A stretch of 64,000 nucleotides of DNA from BOG-938 sp035524315 (GCA_035524315.1 DATKPD010000078.1:124001-188000); one strand, 5' to 3'; counted from the stretch's first letter, positions 8,995 through 18,006 are shown. Made by a program: numbers and translations. The notes: generated by a model not told the origin, from the sequence alone.

Positions 8995-10251
8995 TCAATC
9001 GGCTTTCGACACGAGTTTGACCAAGACGGTCGCTTGAGTATGGACGTCGCCATCCTGGTTCTCGGCGTAGACGAATAGCTCCACCAGTCGGCGGCCCTGA
9101 TCGTCGATGAACTTGCGCTTGACGCTGCCCTTCACCCAGGTGGAGTCGCCGAAGAAGTTGAACCGGCGGTCCTGGCTGTCCATCGACACCACGAAACCCG
9201 AGTCGCCCATCCAGTCGGTGACGATCTGAACCAGCATCATCTCATTGTGGATGCCGCCGGCGTTGGCCAGGGGCGAGCCGAACATCTGCGCGGCGCGATC
9301 CGAATAGTGCCAGTCGCGCCGGAAGCGGTGCTCGCCCGTTTCCGGGTCGATCGGATGGGTCTTCAGGTGGTTGCGCATCGCCGCCCACTTGATGGCGAAG
9401 GCGTAGACGTAGCAACTGACCACGGTGCGGGCAGAACTGTCGCACACGTCGTAGATGCCTTTGGCCAGGGGCGCCAGTTCCTCACCCTCGACCACATCCT
9501 CCCAGTACAGGATCTGGGCGCCACGGCGCTTCACGCCGGCCAGCTGAGCGTCGAAATCGTCGTGGATTTCCTTGAGCTGGGCCTCGGAATATCTCGTGTA
9601 GGTCTTGCCGGCGTACTTGGCCCCGACCTTGCTCTCCTTGCCGCCGCCTTCCTTGGGCTTGCGCTTGGAAGGCGGAGTGGCGAGGTAGATGTTGCGGCCC
9701 GAGGCCACCGCTATGGTCTCGTCGCGCTGGTTGACGAAGTAGCGCGGCACGCTCTCGATGAACATGCGGTAGGGCTTGCCCTGGACCTTCTTCTCTTCGA
9801 AACCGCCGTACTTGTCGTAGCAGTGGAATTCGTCGCCGGGACGGAAGGGGGCGAAGTAGTCGTGCTTGTTGCCGGCCGCCAGTCGCGCCACGCCAGGCAG
9901 GCGCAGACGCCCGCCAAAGGACGAACCGAACGAGATGCACGATTCATAAAGCGGCGGCGCGATGATGCCGCCCCAGCGCGTATTCTGCGCATAGGTGCGG
10001 TTGCGCCAGATCGGGTTGGGATCGCCGATCGCGTCGGCGAAGTGGCGGATCAGGTCCTCCGTGACGAGCGGATTGAGCATGCCGCGCTCGTATTCATTGT
10101 CCATGATGTCATGGATCGGCACCGGCAGCTTAACTTCGCCGCGCCCTTCATTGAACTGGGCGATCACCGTATCGAGCTTGGCGTTCCAATCTTCGTCGGA
10201 CAGGTGGTCCCAATCGGCTCCTGACGCTTGATCGGACGATGGCTCGGACAT
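8995..10251 (-). CDS. MaoC-type double-hotdog dehydratase
   Basis: Protein of 418 residues with two hotdog halves. The N-terminal half (about residues 50-190) resembles the FAS1-like dehydratase / MaoC N-terminal domain, for example LIRHFADAIGDPNPIWRN and GGIIAPPLY. The C-terminal half (about 230-415) has YSDRAAQMFGSPLANAGGIH. Such proteins hydrate or dehydrate CoA thioesters. It is first in a four-gene minus-strand operon, and its stop overlaps the region just before the hydratase start. The divergent promoter region upstream holds a perfect inverted repeat at 10314-10333, a likely operator. The substrate is not deducible. Confidence 0.82.
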   Translation of the reverse strand: MSEPSSDQASGADWDHLSDEDWNAKLDTVIAQFNEGRGEVKLPVPIHDIMDNEYERGMLNPLVTEDLIRHFADAIGDPNPIWRNRTYAQNTRWGGIIAPPLYESCISFGSSFGGRLRLPGVARLAAGNKHDYFAPFRPGDEFHCYDKYGGFEEKKVQGKPYRMFIESVPRYFVNQRDETIAVASGRNIYLATPPSKRKPKEGGGKESKVGAKYAGKTYTRYSEAQLKEIHDDFDAQLAGVKRRGAQILYWEDVVEGEELAPLAKGIYDVCDSSARTVVSCYVYAFAIKWAAMRNHLKTHPIDPETGEHRFRRDWHYSDRAAQMFGSPLANAGGIHNEMMLVQIVTDWMGDSGFVVSMDSQDRRFNFFGDSTWVKGSVKRKFIDDQGRRLVELFVYAENQDGDVHTQATVLVKLVSKAD

Positions 10252-10313
10252 GTGATACGCCTCCCTGGGCCTGACGCTTGGCCGCGTCGATTGCTATTTT
10301 TTAGCGGTGGCGA

Positions 10314-10333
10314 GGTCAACAAGATTGTTGACC
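10314..10333. promoter_or_regulatory. perfect inverted repeat, candidate GntR operator (site 1)
   Basis: Nine-base arms GGTCAACAA and TTGTTGACC separated by GA, in the 156-base divergent intergenic region between the MaoC-type gene and the lactonase-family gene. The same layout, GTCAAC-nnn-TTTGTAGACAA, recurs at 15721-15741. The length and symmetry fit a GntR-family dimer site, and a GntR/FCD regulator is encoded 1.4 kb away. Binding is inferred. Confidence 0.6.
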
Positions 10334-10407
10334 AAAATTGTACCGCAAATGCTACCAGAGCGCTTCGCTGAGCGTCAAGAACTAGCCCCACACCCCCTGA
10401 GATCAAG

Positions 10408-11559
10408 ATGATGTCGAAAAGCCACGCGGCGAGCGGCTCCGCCGTCCTCTATGTCGGCACGCACCGGCGGGCGCACCGGGCCGATCCGGACGATATCGCC
10501 TTCGGAGTCTACCGGCTGGGGCTGGACGAAGACAGCGGGACGTTCCGCGCGCTCGACATGGTCGAAACGCCCCAGCCCGGCTGGATCGCGGCGCACCCCG
10601 GCGGCCAATTCCTGTACGTCGTCAACGAGGTGCGCGATTTCGAGGGCTCGGAAGGCGGCGGCGTCAGCGCGTTCCGCATCGACCCGGACACCGGCGCGCT
10701 CAGCCCGCTCGGCAGCCAGCGCACCCCGCCCCTGCCCTGTCATTGCGAGGTCGACTCCAGCGGCCGCTGGCTGCTGGCGGCCACCTTCGGCGGCGGCACG
10801 GTGCACCTGTTTCCGCTGGGGCCGGACGGCCGGATCGGGCCGCAGGCCGAAGTGCATCGGCACACCGGATCAAGCGTCCATCCACGCCGTCAAACCCAGC
10901 CCCATGCGCACGCGGTCAGCTTCGATCCCGCGGGTCGGTTCGTGCTCGTCCCCGACCTGGGAACCGATCAGCTCAGGGTCTACGCCTTTGACGCCGATCG
11001 AGGGTCCCTGACGCCGCGGCCGGAGCGAACAGCGCGCTTGGCGCCCGGTTCCGGCCCCAGGCACGTGGCGTTCGATGCGCACGCACGGTTCGTCTATCTG
11101 ATGAACGAGATGAACGCGACCATCACCACCTTTGCTTACAACCCGGCTGACGGGGCGTTGGAGCAAAGGCAATCCGTCGATCTGCTGCCTGAAGGGTTCG
11201 CCGGCCTGCGTTCTGGGGCCGAATTAAGGGTGCATCCGAACGGCAGGTTCCTCTACGCCACCACCCGTAGCCATGGGTCGAGCGGCGAGCCGCCGGTGCG
11301 GGGGCTGGACAGCCTGGTGTGGTTCGCGATCGACCCGGAGAGCGGCCTTCTGGCCCTACGCGGCCGGACGGCCTCGGGCGGCGAGCTGCCGCGCAGCTTT
11401 ACGTTCGACGCCCCGGGCGAGCGGCTGTTCATCGGCCACCAGGCGAGCGCCTCGATCGTGACCTTCAACATCGACTTGCAAACCGGTACGCCCATTCCCT
11501 CTGGCGAGAGAGCCGCCGCGCCCGTGCCCGTCTGCCTGGTGTTCAGCTCACGCAATTGA
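10408..11559 (+). CDS. lactonase-family 7-bladed beta-propeller protein
   Basis: 383-residue member of the 6-phosphogluconolactonase / carboxymuconate-cyclase-like propeller family, seen from repeated blades such as GWIAAHPGGQFLYVVNE, RWLLAATFGGGTVHLF and PHAHAVSFDPAGRFVLVPDL. No signal peptide, so probably cytoplasmic. Two tandem ATG codons (10408, 10411) are equivalent. It is divergent from the dehydratase operon and shares its operator region. The family includes true phosphogluconolactonases and the fungal 3-carboxymuconate lactonizing enzyme. Its position in an aromatic-type cluster makes a lactone of a ring-cleavage product a reasonable but untested substrate. Confidence 0.8.
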   Translation: MMSKSHAASGSAVLYVGTHRRAHRADPDDIAFGVYRLGLDEDSGTFRALDMVETPQPGWIAAHPGGQFLYVVNEVRDFEGSEGGGVSAFRIDPDTGALSPLGSQRTPPLPCHCEVDSSGRWLLAATFGGGTVHLFPLGPDGRIGPQAEVHRHTGSSVHPRRQTQPHAHAVSFDPAGRFVLVPDLGTDQLRVYAFDADRGSLTPRPERTARLAPGSGPRHVAFDAHARFVYLMNEMNATITTFAYNPADGALEQRQSVDLLPEGFAGLRSGAELRVHPNGRFLYATTRSHGSSGEPPVRGLDSLVWFAIDPESGLLALRGRTASGGELPRSFTFDAPGERLFIGHQASASIVTFNIDLQTGTPIPSGERAAAPVPVCLVFSSRN

Positions 11560-11629
11560 CGGCGCCCCCGATCGGCGAACAACGTACTGTCCGTGCCGCG
11601 TGCAGCGATTCGCCCTTGCCTCGCCCAGT

Positions 11630-11650
11630 GATTACCCTTGCTATGTAATC
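11630..11650. promoter_or_regulatory. short inverted repeat upstream of the GntR gene
   Basis: GATTAC and GTAATC arms separated by nine bases, about 60 bases before the regulator's start. It does not match the motif shared by sites 1-3. It could be an autoregulatory site or chance. Confidence 0.25.
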
Positions 11651-11710
11651 CACGGCGTTTGGCCAGCAGAACCGCCCGCGAACGGAACGATGGGCTGATG
11701 GAGGAACTTA

Positions 11711-12415
11711 TTGACGACCCAACCTAAGGCCCTGTCGCAAGCCGCCGTCGTCGATGCCATCCGCGGTGGAATCCTGGCGAATGATCTGGTGCCAGGTCAG
11801 CGGCTCGTCGAGGCCGAACTGTGCAAATTGCTCGGCGCCAGCCGGGGCACAGTCCGTTCGGCGCTGATGGATCTGGTCCACGAGGGCTTGGTCGAGCGTA
11901 TCGCCAACCGTGGCGCGCGCGTCCGGGTTGTGGGGCTCGAAGAAGCCCTGCAGATCGCCGAAGTGCGCAAGGTCGTCGAGAGCCTGTGCGTGGCGCGCGC
12001 CGCTGAGCGCATAACCCCGGTGGACATCGAGCGCCTGCGCGCGCTGGCCAAGAAGCTAAAGGACCGGGCGGACCACGGCGACATCAGCGGCTTCGCCGAA
12101 ACGACCCATCAGATATTCGCCTGCTACGTGCGCGTCGCCGACCAGCCCGTCGCAGAGGAGGTTCTCGAACGCCTGCGGGCACGCAACACCCGCCACCGAT
12201 TCCGGCTCACCTACCGCGCCGGCCGGGCGAAGGTGGCCGCGCCCTACTGGCTGGACCTGGTCGACGCGATCTGCCGGCACGATCCGGAGGGCGCGCGCAG
12301 GGCGATCGAGCGGCATGCCGAGAACGTCCAGGAGGCCATGAAGGCCCTCGCCCAGGAGCGCACGCCCTTCGCGGCGATCTATCCCCAGGCGGACGCGTCG
12401 GACGACGCCGAATAG
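11711..12415 (+). CDS. GntR-family transcriptional regulator, FCD subfamily
   Basis: 234-residue repressor-type regulator. The N-terminal winged helix (about residues 5-75) has AIRGGILANDLVPGQRLVEA and LGASRGTVRSALMDLVHEGL. The C-terminal helical FCD domain (about 80-215) shows the spaced histidines expected for a metal or ligand site (TTHQIF, IERHAENV). The start is TTG: GGAGG lies six bases before it, while the nearby ATG at about 11699 is out of frame and stops quickly. Its location in the catabolic cluster, and the palindromic motif upstream of three of the cluster's transcription units, make it the likely regulator of those units. Confidence 0.88.
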   Translation: MTTQPKALSQAAVVDAIRGGILANDLVPGQRLVEAELCKLLGASRGTVRSALMDLVHEGLVERIANRGARVRVVGLEEALQIAEVRKVVESLCVARAAERITPVDIERLRALAKKLKDRADHGDISGFAETTHQIFACYVRVADQPVAEEVLERLRARNTRHRFRLTYRAGRAKVAAPYWLDLVDAICRHDPEGARRAIERHAENVQEAMKALAQERTPFAAIYPQADASDDAE

Positions 12416-12421
12416 GCCGCT

Positions 12422-12435
12422 CCCGCCTGCGCGGG
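12422..12435. terminator. GC hairpin between convergent genes
   Basis: CCCGC and GCGGG arms with a four-base loop in the 61-base gap between the GntR and MFS stop codons. No T-run follows on either strand. It could be a weak bidirectional terminator or a REP-like element. Confidence 0.3.
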
Positions 12436-12476
12436 CGACCCAGGCTCCGGCGCAAATTCGGAGCCGCGCCGGCCCT

Positions 12477-13808
12477 TCAGGCCTGCTGAGCCGCAAGCGC
12501 GTCCCGTTTCTGGCGCGCTTTGTACTGCACGAAGAACATGTGCATCAGGATGAAGTTCAGGACCAGCACGCCCACCGCGGTATAGAGTCCGAGCGAGGTG
12601 CTGCCGGTCTTGTCGAGCGCCCACCCGAAATAGATCGGGCCGAAGAAGCTCAGGATCAGCATCCCCGAATTGATCAGGGCGGTCGACTTGGCGATCGTCG
12701 CGCGGCCCACCACCATGTTCGCCGTCGGCCAGAAGTTGACGAAGAAGCCCGCCGTTCCGGCCTGGATCAGACACACCGCCAGCATAGCGAGGACGGGCGA
12801 CTTGGCGATGGGATAGAGCAGGATGCCCACCGCCGACACCACCAGCGGGATCAGGAGGTGATAGTGCCGCTCGGTCTTGTCGGCGTGGCGTCCCCACAGC
12901 TGGGCGACGACGGCGTAGACGATGTAGGGGCCCATCACCAGGAAGCCGACGGTCTGCAAGCTAGCCCCCGCCGAGGCGCGCTTCATCAGGGTGGGAATGA
13001 AGAAGGTGAAGGTCGAGGAGATCCAGCCCGAGCAAGCGAACGCCAGGATCAGACCGAACACGTTGCGGTTCTTGAACGTCTCCCATAGGCCGCCGCGCTC
13101 CAGCGAGCCGTGGGACCGCTTCTCGCTTTCGTATTCCGCCAGATAGGCTTTCATGAACGCCTTTTCCTCGGGCTTCAGCCAGGACGCGGCCTCGGGACCG
13201 TCGTAGAGGATGGTCAGGGCGACCAAGGCCCAGACGGCGGTGAGCGCCCCGTCGATCACGAACAGACCGCGCCAGCCAGACAGCCCGAAGAAGTGCTGGC
13301 CCAGCACCCACCCCGAGAACGGGGCGCCGAAGATGTTGGAGCAGGCCGAGGCCGTGACCAGCGTGGCCATGCCCGCCCCCTGATGGCGTCCGCGCAGCCA
13401 GCAGCTCATAAGGATATAGAGCCCCGGCAGGTAGCCGGCCTCAAAGAAGCCGACGAAGAAGCGCAGGATGGCCAGTTGGGTCCCGTTGGTGACGAAGCCC
13501 TCGCCGACGACCACCAGCCCCCAGCCCACCATGATCCCGGTCAGCCAGCGCCGGGGGCCGAACTTGTCGAAGGCTTGGCCGGCCGGAAGCTGCATGAGGA
13601 AGGCGCTGAGGGAGAAAATCCCCGAAGCGAACCCGAAGGTCTGGGCAGTGAGGCCAAGCTCCTTGCCCATGGTCAGATTGGCGAAGCCTATATTGCTACG
13701 GTCAAACTGGTAGAATATCTGCCCAATAAAGAAATAGGTGAACAGATAGGCCTTGACCTTGCCCAAGACCCGCCGCTCTTCAACGGCCACAGGGGATGTG
13801 GCTGACAT
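12477..13808 (-). CDS. MFS transporter, anion:cation symporter (ACS) type
   Basis: 443-residue permease with about 12 hydrophobic segments. The N-terminal YQFDRSNIGFANLTMGKELG and the loop motif QAFDKFGPRRWL are typical of the ACS family, which imports organic anions such as hydroxylated aromatic acids, tartrate and sugar acids. It starts 22 bases after the UGSC selenoprotein stop on the same strand, with AAGGA upstream, so the two are co-transcribed. It therefore probably brings into the cytoplasm the acid that the cluster consumes. Confidence 0.88.
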   Translation of the reverse strand: MSATSPVAVEERRVLGKVKAYLFTYFFIGQIFYQFDRSNIGFANLTMGKELGLTAQTFGFASGIFSLSAFLMQLPAGQAFDKFGPRRWLTGIMVGWGLVVVGEGFVTNGTQLAILRFFVGFFEAGYLPGLYILMSCWLRGRHQGAGMATLVTASACSNIFGAPFSGWVLGQHFFGLSGWRGLFVIDGALTAVWALVALTILYDGPEAASWLKPEEKAFMKAYLAEYESEKRSHGSLERGGLWETFKNRNVFGLILAFACSGWISSTFTFFIPTLMKRASAGASLQTVGFLVMGPYIVYAVVAQLWGRHADKTERHYHLLIPLVVSAVGILLYPIAKSPVLAMLAVCLIQAGTAGFFVNFWPTANMVVGRATIAKSTALINSGMLILSFFGPIYFGWALDKTGSTSLGLYTAVGVLVLNFILMHMFFVQYKARQKRDALAAQQA

Positions 13809-13830
13809 CTAGAACGTTCCTTCATCATTT

Positions 13831-15531
13831 TTACTTGGCACGCTTGACCTCCGTGAGGCGGGCGTCCCAATCGTCGGGCAAGGCGATCTCACGGCTCACC
13901 GGGAAGCCGATATAGCCGTTTTCCGCGCAGATCATGACGTGGTCGCGATCTGGATCCCCGCTGATGGCGATCATGAAGTCATCCGGCTCGGACACCATCT
14001 GGATGTACCGATTCAGGTCCATCGACGTCCCCAGCTGTTCGGGCCAGTTGCCTTCGCTGATGCCCTTGTAGAAGCGGTTGACGATCATCCCGCTGAGCCG
14101 GGCGACCCATAGCCGGGTGTTCTCGTAGAAGTGCCTCTTGACCATGGCCTTGGTGTAGCCCGCGGCGACCAGCACCGAGACGACCGCTGGGGTCAGTACA
14201 ACCGTGGGCCTCGTCTTCATTCCCCGGAAGAAGAACTGAATGAAGAGGTGGTTGTCCGACATGCGGGCTTCGATGTTCTTGAGGATCTCCTCGGCCGTCG
14301 TGGCCCCCACCTCGATGGCCTGGGTGGCCTCGGTGCAGGAGGTGATGGTGACGAGGTTGGTCCCGGCCTTGAAGCCCTGATCGACGCTGAGCGGCTCCCA
14401 CCCAAACTTGGCGCAAGCCTCTTCGTTTTCCGCCAGCACGATGCGGAAGTTGCCCCCGAAGCAGCCCTTGTCGGTCTTGTGCGGCAGGAAGCCGGCCACG
14501 TTGCGCAGGTACATGCGGAAGAAGCGCGCGACGCTGGTGTTGGCCTGGAATCCGGGCCGCAAGGCGCCCTGCAGGCAGTTGAAGTTCAGCTGCTTGACGA
14601 TCGGCCCGTTGAGGATGATCAGCGTTTCGGTGCCGGGCGTGTGGCCCAGGTGCTCGGTGCCGAAGATCGGATCGACCATCGCTTCGACGATGGCGACCAG
14701 AACCGGCATGTATTCCGGCCTGCACCCCGACATGACGCCGTTGACCGCCACGCTCCAGATGGTCGCCGCCCGTGTATCGGGCAGCAGGTTGCCGATCACC
14801 TCCTCGGGCTTGCGCGGCGTGAACTTGAGGAACGCCTCGACCTTCTCGATCGTGGGCGGCACGACGGGCAGGCCCTCGCTCCACTCGTGCTCGAGGAAGT
14901 GCTCCTGCACGTCTTCGAAGGTCCCCTCGAACACGATGTCCCGCATATCCGGCTCGGTAGACCTTTGGACCTCCGGCGGCTGGACGGTCAGGCCGGTGAT
15001 CACCTGGTCGAGCATCGCTCCACGGCAGGTCTCTTCCAGCTTCTCGTCGGTGACGAAGTTCACGTGTCCAGGGTGGATCACGTGCGGCAGGTTCGGCATC
15101 TCCAAACCCTTGGCCGTGAACTTGCCCTGCATGACGAACCCGCTGCACAGAACGGTGACCGTCGGAATTCCAAGCTTTTCAACCAGCACACTTGCGCGCG
15201 TCACGGCGGCAGTGCAGCTGCCTCAGCAGCCTACCCCGCAGATGACGGCGTCTACGCCATACTCCTTCAGCTTGGCGGGCAGTTCGGCCAGCACTTGGTG
15301 TTCGTTGGCGCCGTGGATTTCGCCGAATTCGCGCCAGCTGATGAACTTGATGCCGGGATAGCGCTTGGTCAGCTCCTCTTCCCAGACGTCGTACATCTTG
15401 TCGCCTTTGAACACCCAGTCCCACAACTGGGCGACGACCTTGCCTTCCAGGCTGTCCAGGCGCTTGGCCAGGCGCGCGCCCGTGGTGACCTGCCGGCCCC
15501 GGGGCCAGACGACCTTGTATGCCTCACTCAT
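13831..15531 (-). CDS. UGSC-family selenoprotein with in-frame UGA (Sec103)
   Basis: The reading frame starts at ATG 15531 with AGGAGAGG five bases upstream. It runs 102 codons to a UGA at 15223-15225 and continues open for 463 more codons in the same frame. Read as Sec this gives 566 residues with the motif Cys-Sec-Gly-Ser-Cys at 102-106, the signature of the UGSC family of selenoproteins of unknown function. The downstream part has no ribosome-binding site at its first GTG, so separate translation is unlikely. The C-terminal region (about 150-566) is well conserved in character (GLPVVPPTIEKVEAFL, HLGHTPGTETLIILNGPI, CFGGNF) but I recognise no enzyme family. The cell encodes SelA, SelB, SelD and tRNA-Sec, so readthrough is expected. 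It shares an operon with the MFS permease. A redox role for the Sec/Cys pair is inference. Confidence 0.88.
15185..15219 (-). promoter_or_regulatory. candidate bacterial SECIS hairpin
   Basis: Starting 4 bases after the UGA, AGC(U)GCACU pairs with AGUGUGCU (eight pairs, one bulged U). An inner GC(C)GC/GCGC stem follows, closing an eight-base apical loop that begins C-G-U about 18 bases after the UGA. The spacing and the G/GU near the loop start fit the known bacterial SECIS pattern. The folding was done by eye. Confidence 0.6.
15223..15225 (-). other. UGA codon recoded as selenocysteine
   Basis: In-frame TGA between the codons for GVGC and GSCT of the UGSC-family gene. The recoding is inferred from the family motif, the open frame after it, the hairpin and the complete Sec machinery in the same window. 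Confidence 0.85.
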
Positions 15532-15720
15532 GACGACCTCTCCTAATTACCCAAGTCCTGCGCGTCCGATCCCGACCGTCGCAGACGCTGTTCATAGGGC
15601 GCCGTTGCCCGAAGATCGCAGGCCCGGACCCAGATTGAGGCGATAGGGTCAACGCACGGCCAACCAATACCTCCCAGGGCTCAATCCGCGATGACAGACG
15701 CCGTGCGGCGGGGCCGGGAG

Positions 15721-15741
15721 TGTCAACGAGTTTGTAGACAA
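15721..15741. promoter_or_regulatory. candidate GntR operator (site 2), upstream of the selenoprotein gene
   Basis: Reads TGTCAACGAGTTTGTAGACAA (given here as arms TGTCAAC and TTGTAGACAA). It matches site 1 at 16 of 21 positions and contains the palindrome TTGT-AG-ACAA. The minus strand also shows a TTGACA -35-like box inside it, without a convincing -10. It lies about 190 bases before the selenoprotein start and 57 bases after the CocE-type gene. Confidence 0.55.
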
Positions 15742-15797
15742 TTCCTTCCCCCATTCAAGGCTTCTCCCTTATCGTCGTCGGCCTGCCGCACCTCGCC

Positions 15798-17921
15798 TTA
15801 GGGATGCCCGGGAACCACGGCTGAGCCGGTGAACCCGGCGAGATCGCCGTAATAGTATTTGGCGCCGAACTGGCCCTGCACAACCAACGGTTTGCCGGGG
15901 GACGCAACCGCGCCGCCGAGGTCGGCGATCACCACGCCGTCATGCACCTCGACCTTGCGGGCCACGACGCCGCCGACCTTGACCGACCCGGGCTTGATGT
16001 CCTGCAGGTAACGCCGGTCCAGCCCCCGCGGGAATCCGATGCGCACCGCGCGCCGGTCTGCGGTCAGGCTGACCGTGGCCGGCACGGGCGCATTGACCGG
16101 CATGGCGATGTAGGACGGGTGGGCCGCGTCGCGATAGAAGGTGACCACCGGCGGGGGGGTCAGCACCGGCGTTGGGCGTGCGGACCCGTGACGGGGAATC
16201 TCCTGGCACACGATCAGCAGGCGAATGCTGTGGCCCGCTTTGAACACATAGGAGATCGGCGCCATGTCGAACACCAGTTCGGTCGGCTGATTCGGCGTCA
16301 GCGGTTTGGAGTCCGCCTCGAAGGCGCGATGGTACGGAAGGCCCAAGTTGTCATATGGCGCGGGATTGAGGGCGCGCACCGAGGCGCGCAGTTTGCCGTC
16401 TTCGGTGCCGGGCAGCGGCGTCACCTTGCCGTCCGGGCCCACGTCGGCCAGGAAGGCGAGGAAATCGCCATCAGTGGCGGTGGTTGACACCCACAGGTGT
16501 ACGATCGGATGGCCGGTCTCGGCGCTGTCGGCCTTCAGCGGGACGGTGGTGTAAGTCATCCCCTTCTCGTTCCGGTCGGTCGCGCCGACCGTGTAGTCGA
16601 CCGTGTAGAGGTCCTTGGCGTCGGGGGCCGTAGGCGCCTTGGCGCTCAGGCCGCCCTTGTTGACCCCGGCGGTAGGCGCGGTCGGCGCCCCCGCGGCGAG
16701 GTAATACTTCACCGTCTTCTGTGTGGGCAGCGGCCACTGCCAGGCGAACTTCCAGCCGTCGTTCGCCGGGTCGTTGTAGGTGTAGTAATAGACCGGCGGC
16801 TCATCCAGCACGCCGTTCTTGATCCCCTTCAGCCAGTAGTCGTACCAGCGCACCTGCTCGGCGGTGATGTCGAAATCGTTGCTGGGGTTGGGCTTGGCGT
16901 CGGTGGACCAGTTGCAGTGGTTGCCGGGAGCGACCACCAGCCTGATCGGGTTCTTGACGTTGTGAAGCTTGACCATGACGCCGAGCTTGACCCGCATGTC
17001 CTCGCCGAAGTTGGTCGTCTCGTAGATCGGGATGCCCGATTTGTTGATGTCGGCGAAATGCTCGAAGGTGTTGACCTCGAGGTTGTAGCGGAAGTCGCCA
17101 TAGCCGGCTGCCTTCAACCCCGGCGAGACGCTGTCGCGGAACGGGATGTAGCCGGTCGCCAGATTGCCCTTGTGGTCCTCCTTGGCCGCGGCCAGCAGGG
17201 ACCCGTCCTTGTCGGCATCCACCGCAACCGCCTTGGCGTCCTGGGCGGGGATCACCCCGGCAGGCCCCGGAGGCGGCGGCGGCGGGTCGATGCGCGGAGT
17301 CAGGCCGTTCCAATCGTAGTATTCGCTGGGGGCGTCCTGCGGAAAAATGGCCTTCAGGTGCGGCGGGGCGGTCGAGGCCGCCTGCCACTGACTCATGCCT
17401 ACGGCCGAGCAGCCCATCATGCCGATGTCGCCGGTGGACCAGGGCTGGGCGGCCAGCCACTCGGTCACGTCATAGGCGTCCCATTTGGACCAGGGCATCC
17501 ATTCGTTGCGGTTGCCGGCGCTGGCCGCCTCCGCGTCGGCGATGGCCTTGCCGAAGGAGGCGTAGTTGCCGCGCATGTCGGCCATGGCCACGACGTAGCC
17601 GTACTTGACCAACTCCATCGCCTGGGCGGCGCTGCTGGGCGAACGCCGATTGTAAGGGGTGTTCTGCCACACCACCGGCAGCTTCTGATCGACCACCGCG
17701 CCGTGCAGCGTGGGGCGGTAGACGTCCACGGCGATCCGGGTCCCGTCGCGCATGGTCACATACTGCGAAGTCAGGCTGTAGCCGTCGTACAGGACCGGCG
17801 AATAGCCGCTGTAATGGCCAGGGCTCGATACCTTGTCCGCGGCGATGGCCAAGCCGCCCAGCGCCTGACCCGCGGCCATCGCCGTGACAATCGCGCCGCG
17901 GACGCCCCTTACACTGGCCAT
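15798..17921 (-). CDS. CocE/NonD-type secreted hydrolase (Xaa-Pro peptidase S15 superfamily)
   Basis: 707-residue alpha/beta hydrolase. The N-terminus has a signal-peptide-like hydrophobic stretch ending near residue 27. The catalytic domain starts at YVTMRDGTRIAVDVYRP, with the nucleophile Ser in MGCSAVGMSQW in place of the usual GxSYxG, a YYDWNGL lid segment and a HCNWS segment that may carry the catalytic His. The C-terminal half is the jelly-roll domain of this superfamily (PIVHLWVSTTATDGDFLAFL). Members hydrolyse esters or amides, such as cocaine esterase. It follows the TonB receptor on the same strand after a strong hairpin. It may release the cluster's true substrate from an ester or amide in the periplasm. 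Confidence 0.85.
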   Translation of the reverse strand: MASVRGVRGAIVTAMAAGQALGGLAIAADKVSSPGHYSGYSPVLYDGYSLTSQYVTMRDGTRIAVDVYRPTLHGAVVDQKLPVVWQNTPYNRRSPSSAAQAMELVKYGYVVAMADMRGNYASFGKAIADAEAASAGNRNEWMPWSKWDAYDVTEWLAAQPWSTGDIGMMGCSAVGMSQWQAASTAPPHLKAIFPQDAPSEYYDWNGLTPRIDPPPPPPGPAGVIPAQDAKAVAVDADKDGSLLAAAKEDHKGNLATGYIPFRDSVSPGLKAAGYGDFRYNLEVNTFEHFADINKSGIPIYETTNFGEDMRVKLGVMVKLHNVKNPIRLVVAPGNHCNWSTDAKPNPSNDFDITAEQVRWYDYWLKGIKNGVLDEPPVYYYTYNDPANDGWKFAWQWPLPTQKTVKYYLAAGAPTAPTAGVNKGGLSAKAPTAPDAKDLYTVDYTVGATDRNEKGMTYTTVPLKADSAETGHPIVHLWVSTTATDGDFLAFLADVGPDGKVTPLPGTEDGKLRASVRALNPAPYDNLGLPYHRAFEADSKPLTPNQPTELVFDMAPISYVFKAGHSIRLLIVCQEIPRHGSARPTPVLTPPPVVTFYRDAAHPSYIAMPVNAPVPATVSLTADRRAVRIGFPRGLDRRYLQDIKPGSVKVGGVVARKVEVHDGVVIADLGGAVASPGKPLVVQGQFGAKYYYGDLAGFTGSAVVPGHP

Positions 17922-17974
17922 GTCAAGCCTTCCCTACAGATACCCACGCGTCCGCGAGCCGGATCAAACGAAAT

Positions 17975-17998
17975 GCCCCTCCTCTTGCGAGGAGGGGC
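17975..17998 (-). terminator. strong hairpin between TonB receptor and CocE-type gene
   Basis: Perfect ten-base arms GCCCCTCCTC and GAGGAGGGGC with a four-base TTGC loop. On the minus strand it lies 9 bases after the receptor stop and is followed by the T-rich CATTTCGTTTG. Probably an intrinsic terminator or a partial one that lowers expression of the hydrolase. Confidence 0.7.
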
Positions 17999-18006
17999 CT
18001 ATGCCG

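Noticed and set aside
15223..15225. The TGA as a simple nonsense mutation or sequencing error splitting an ordinary gene
   Set aside because: The flanking residues spell the UGSC motif, the frame stays open for 463 codons, a SECIS-like hairpin follows, and all Sec machinery is present in the window.
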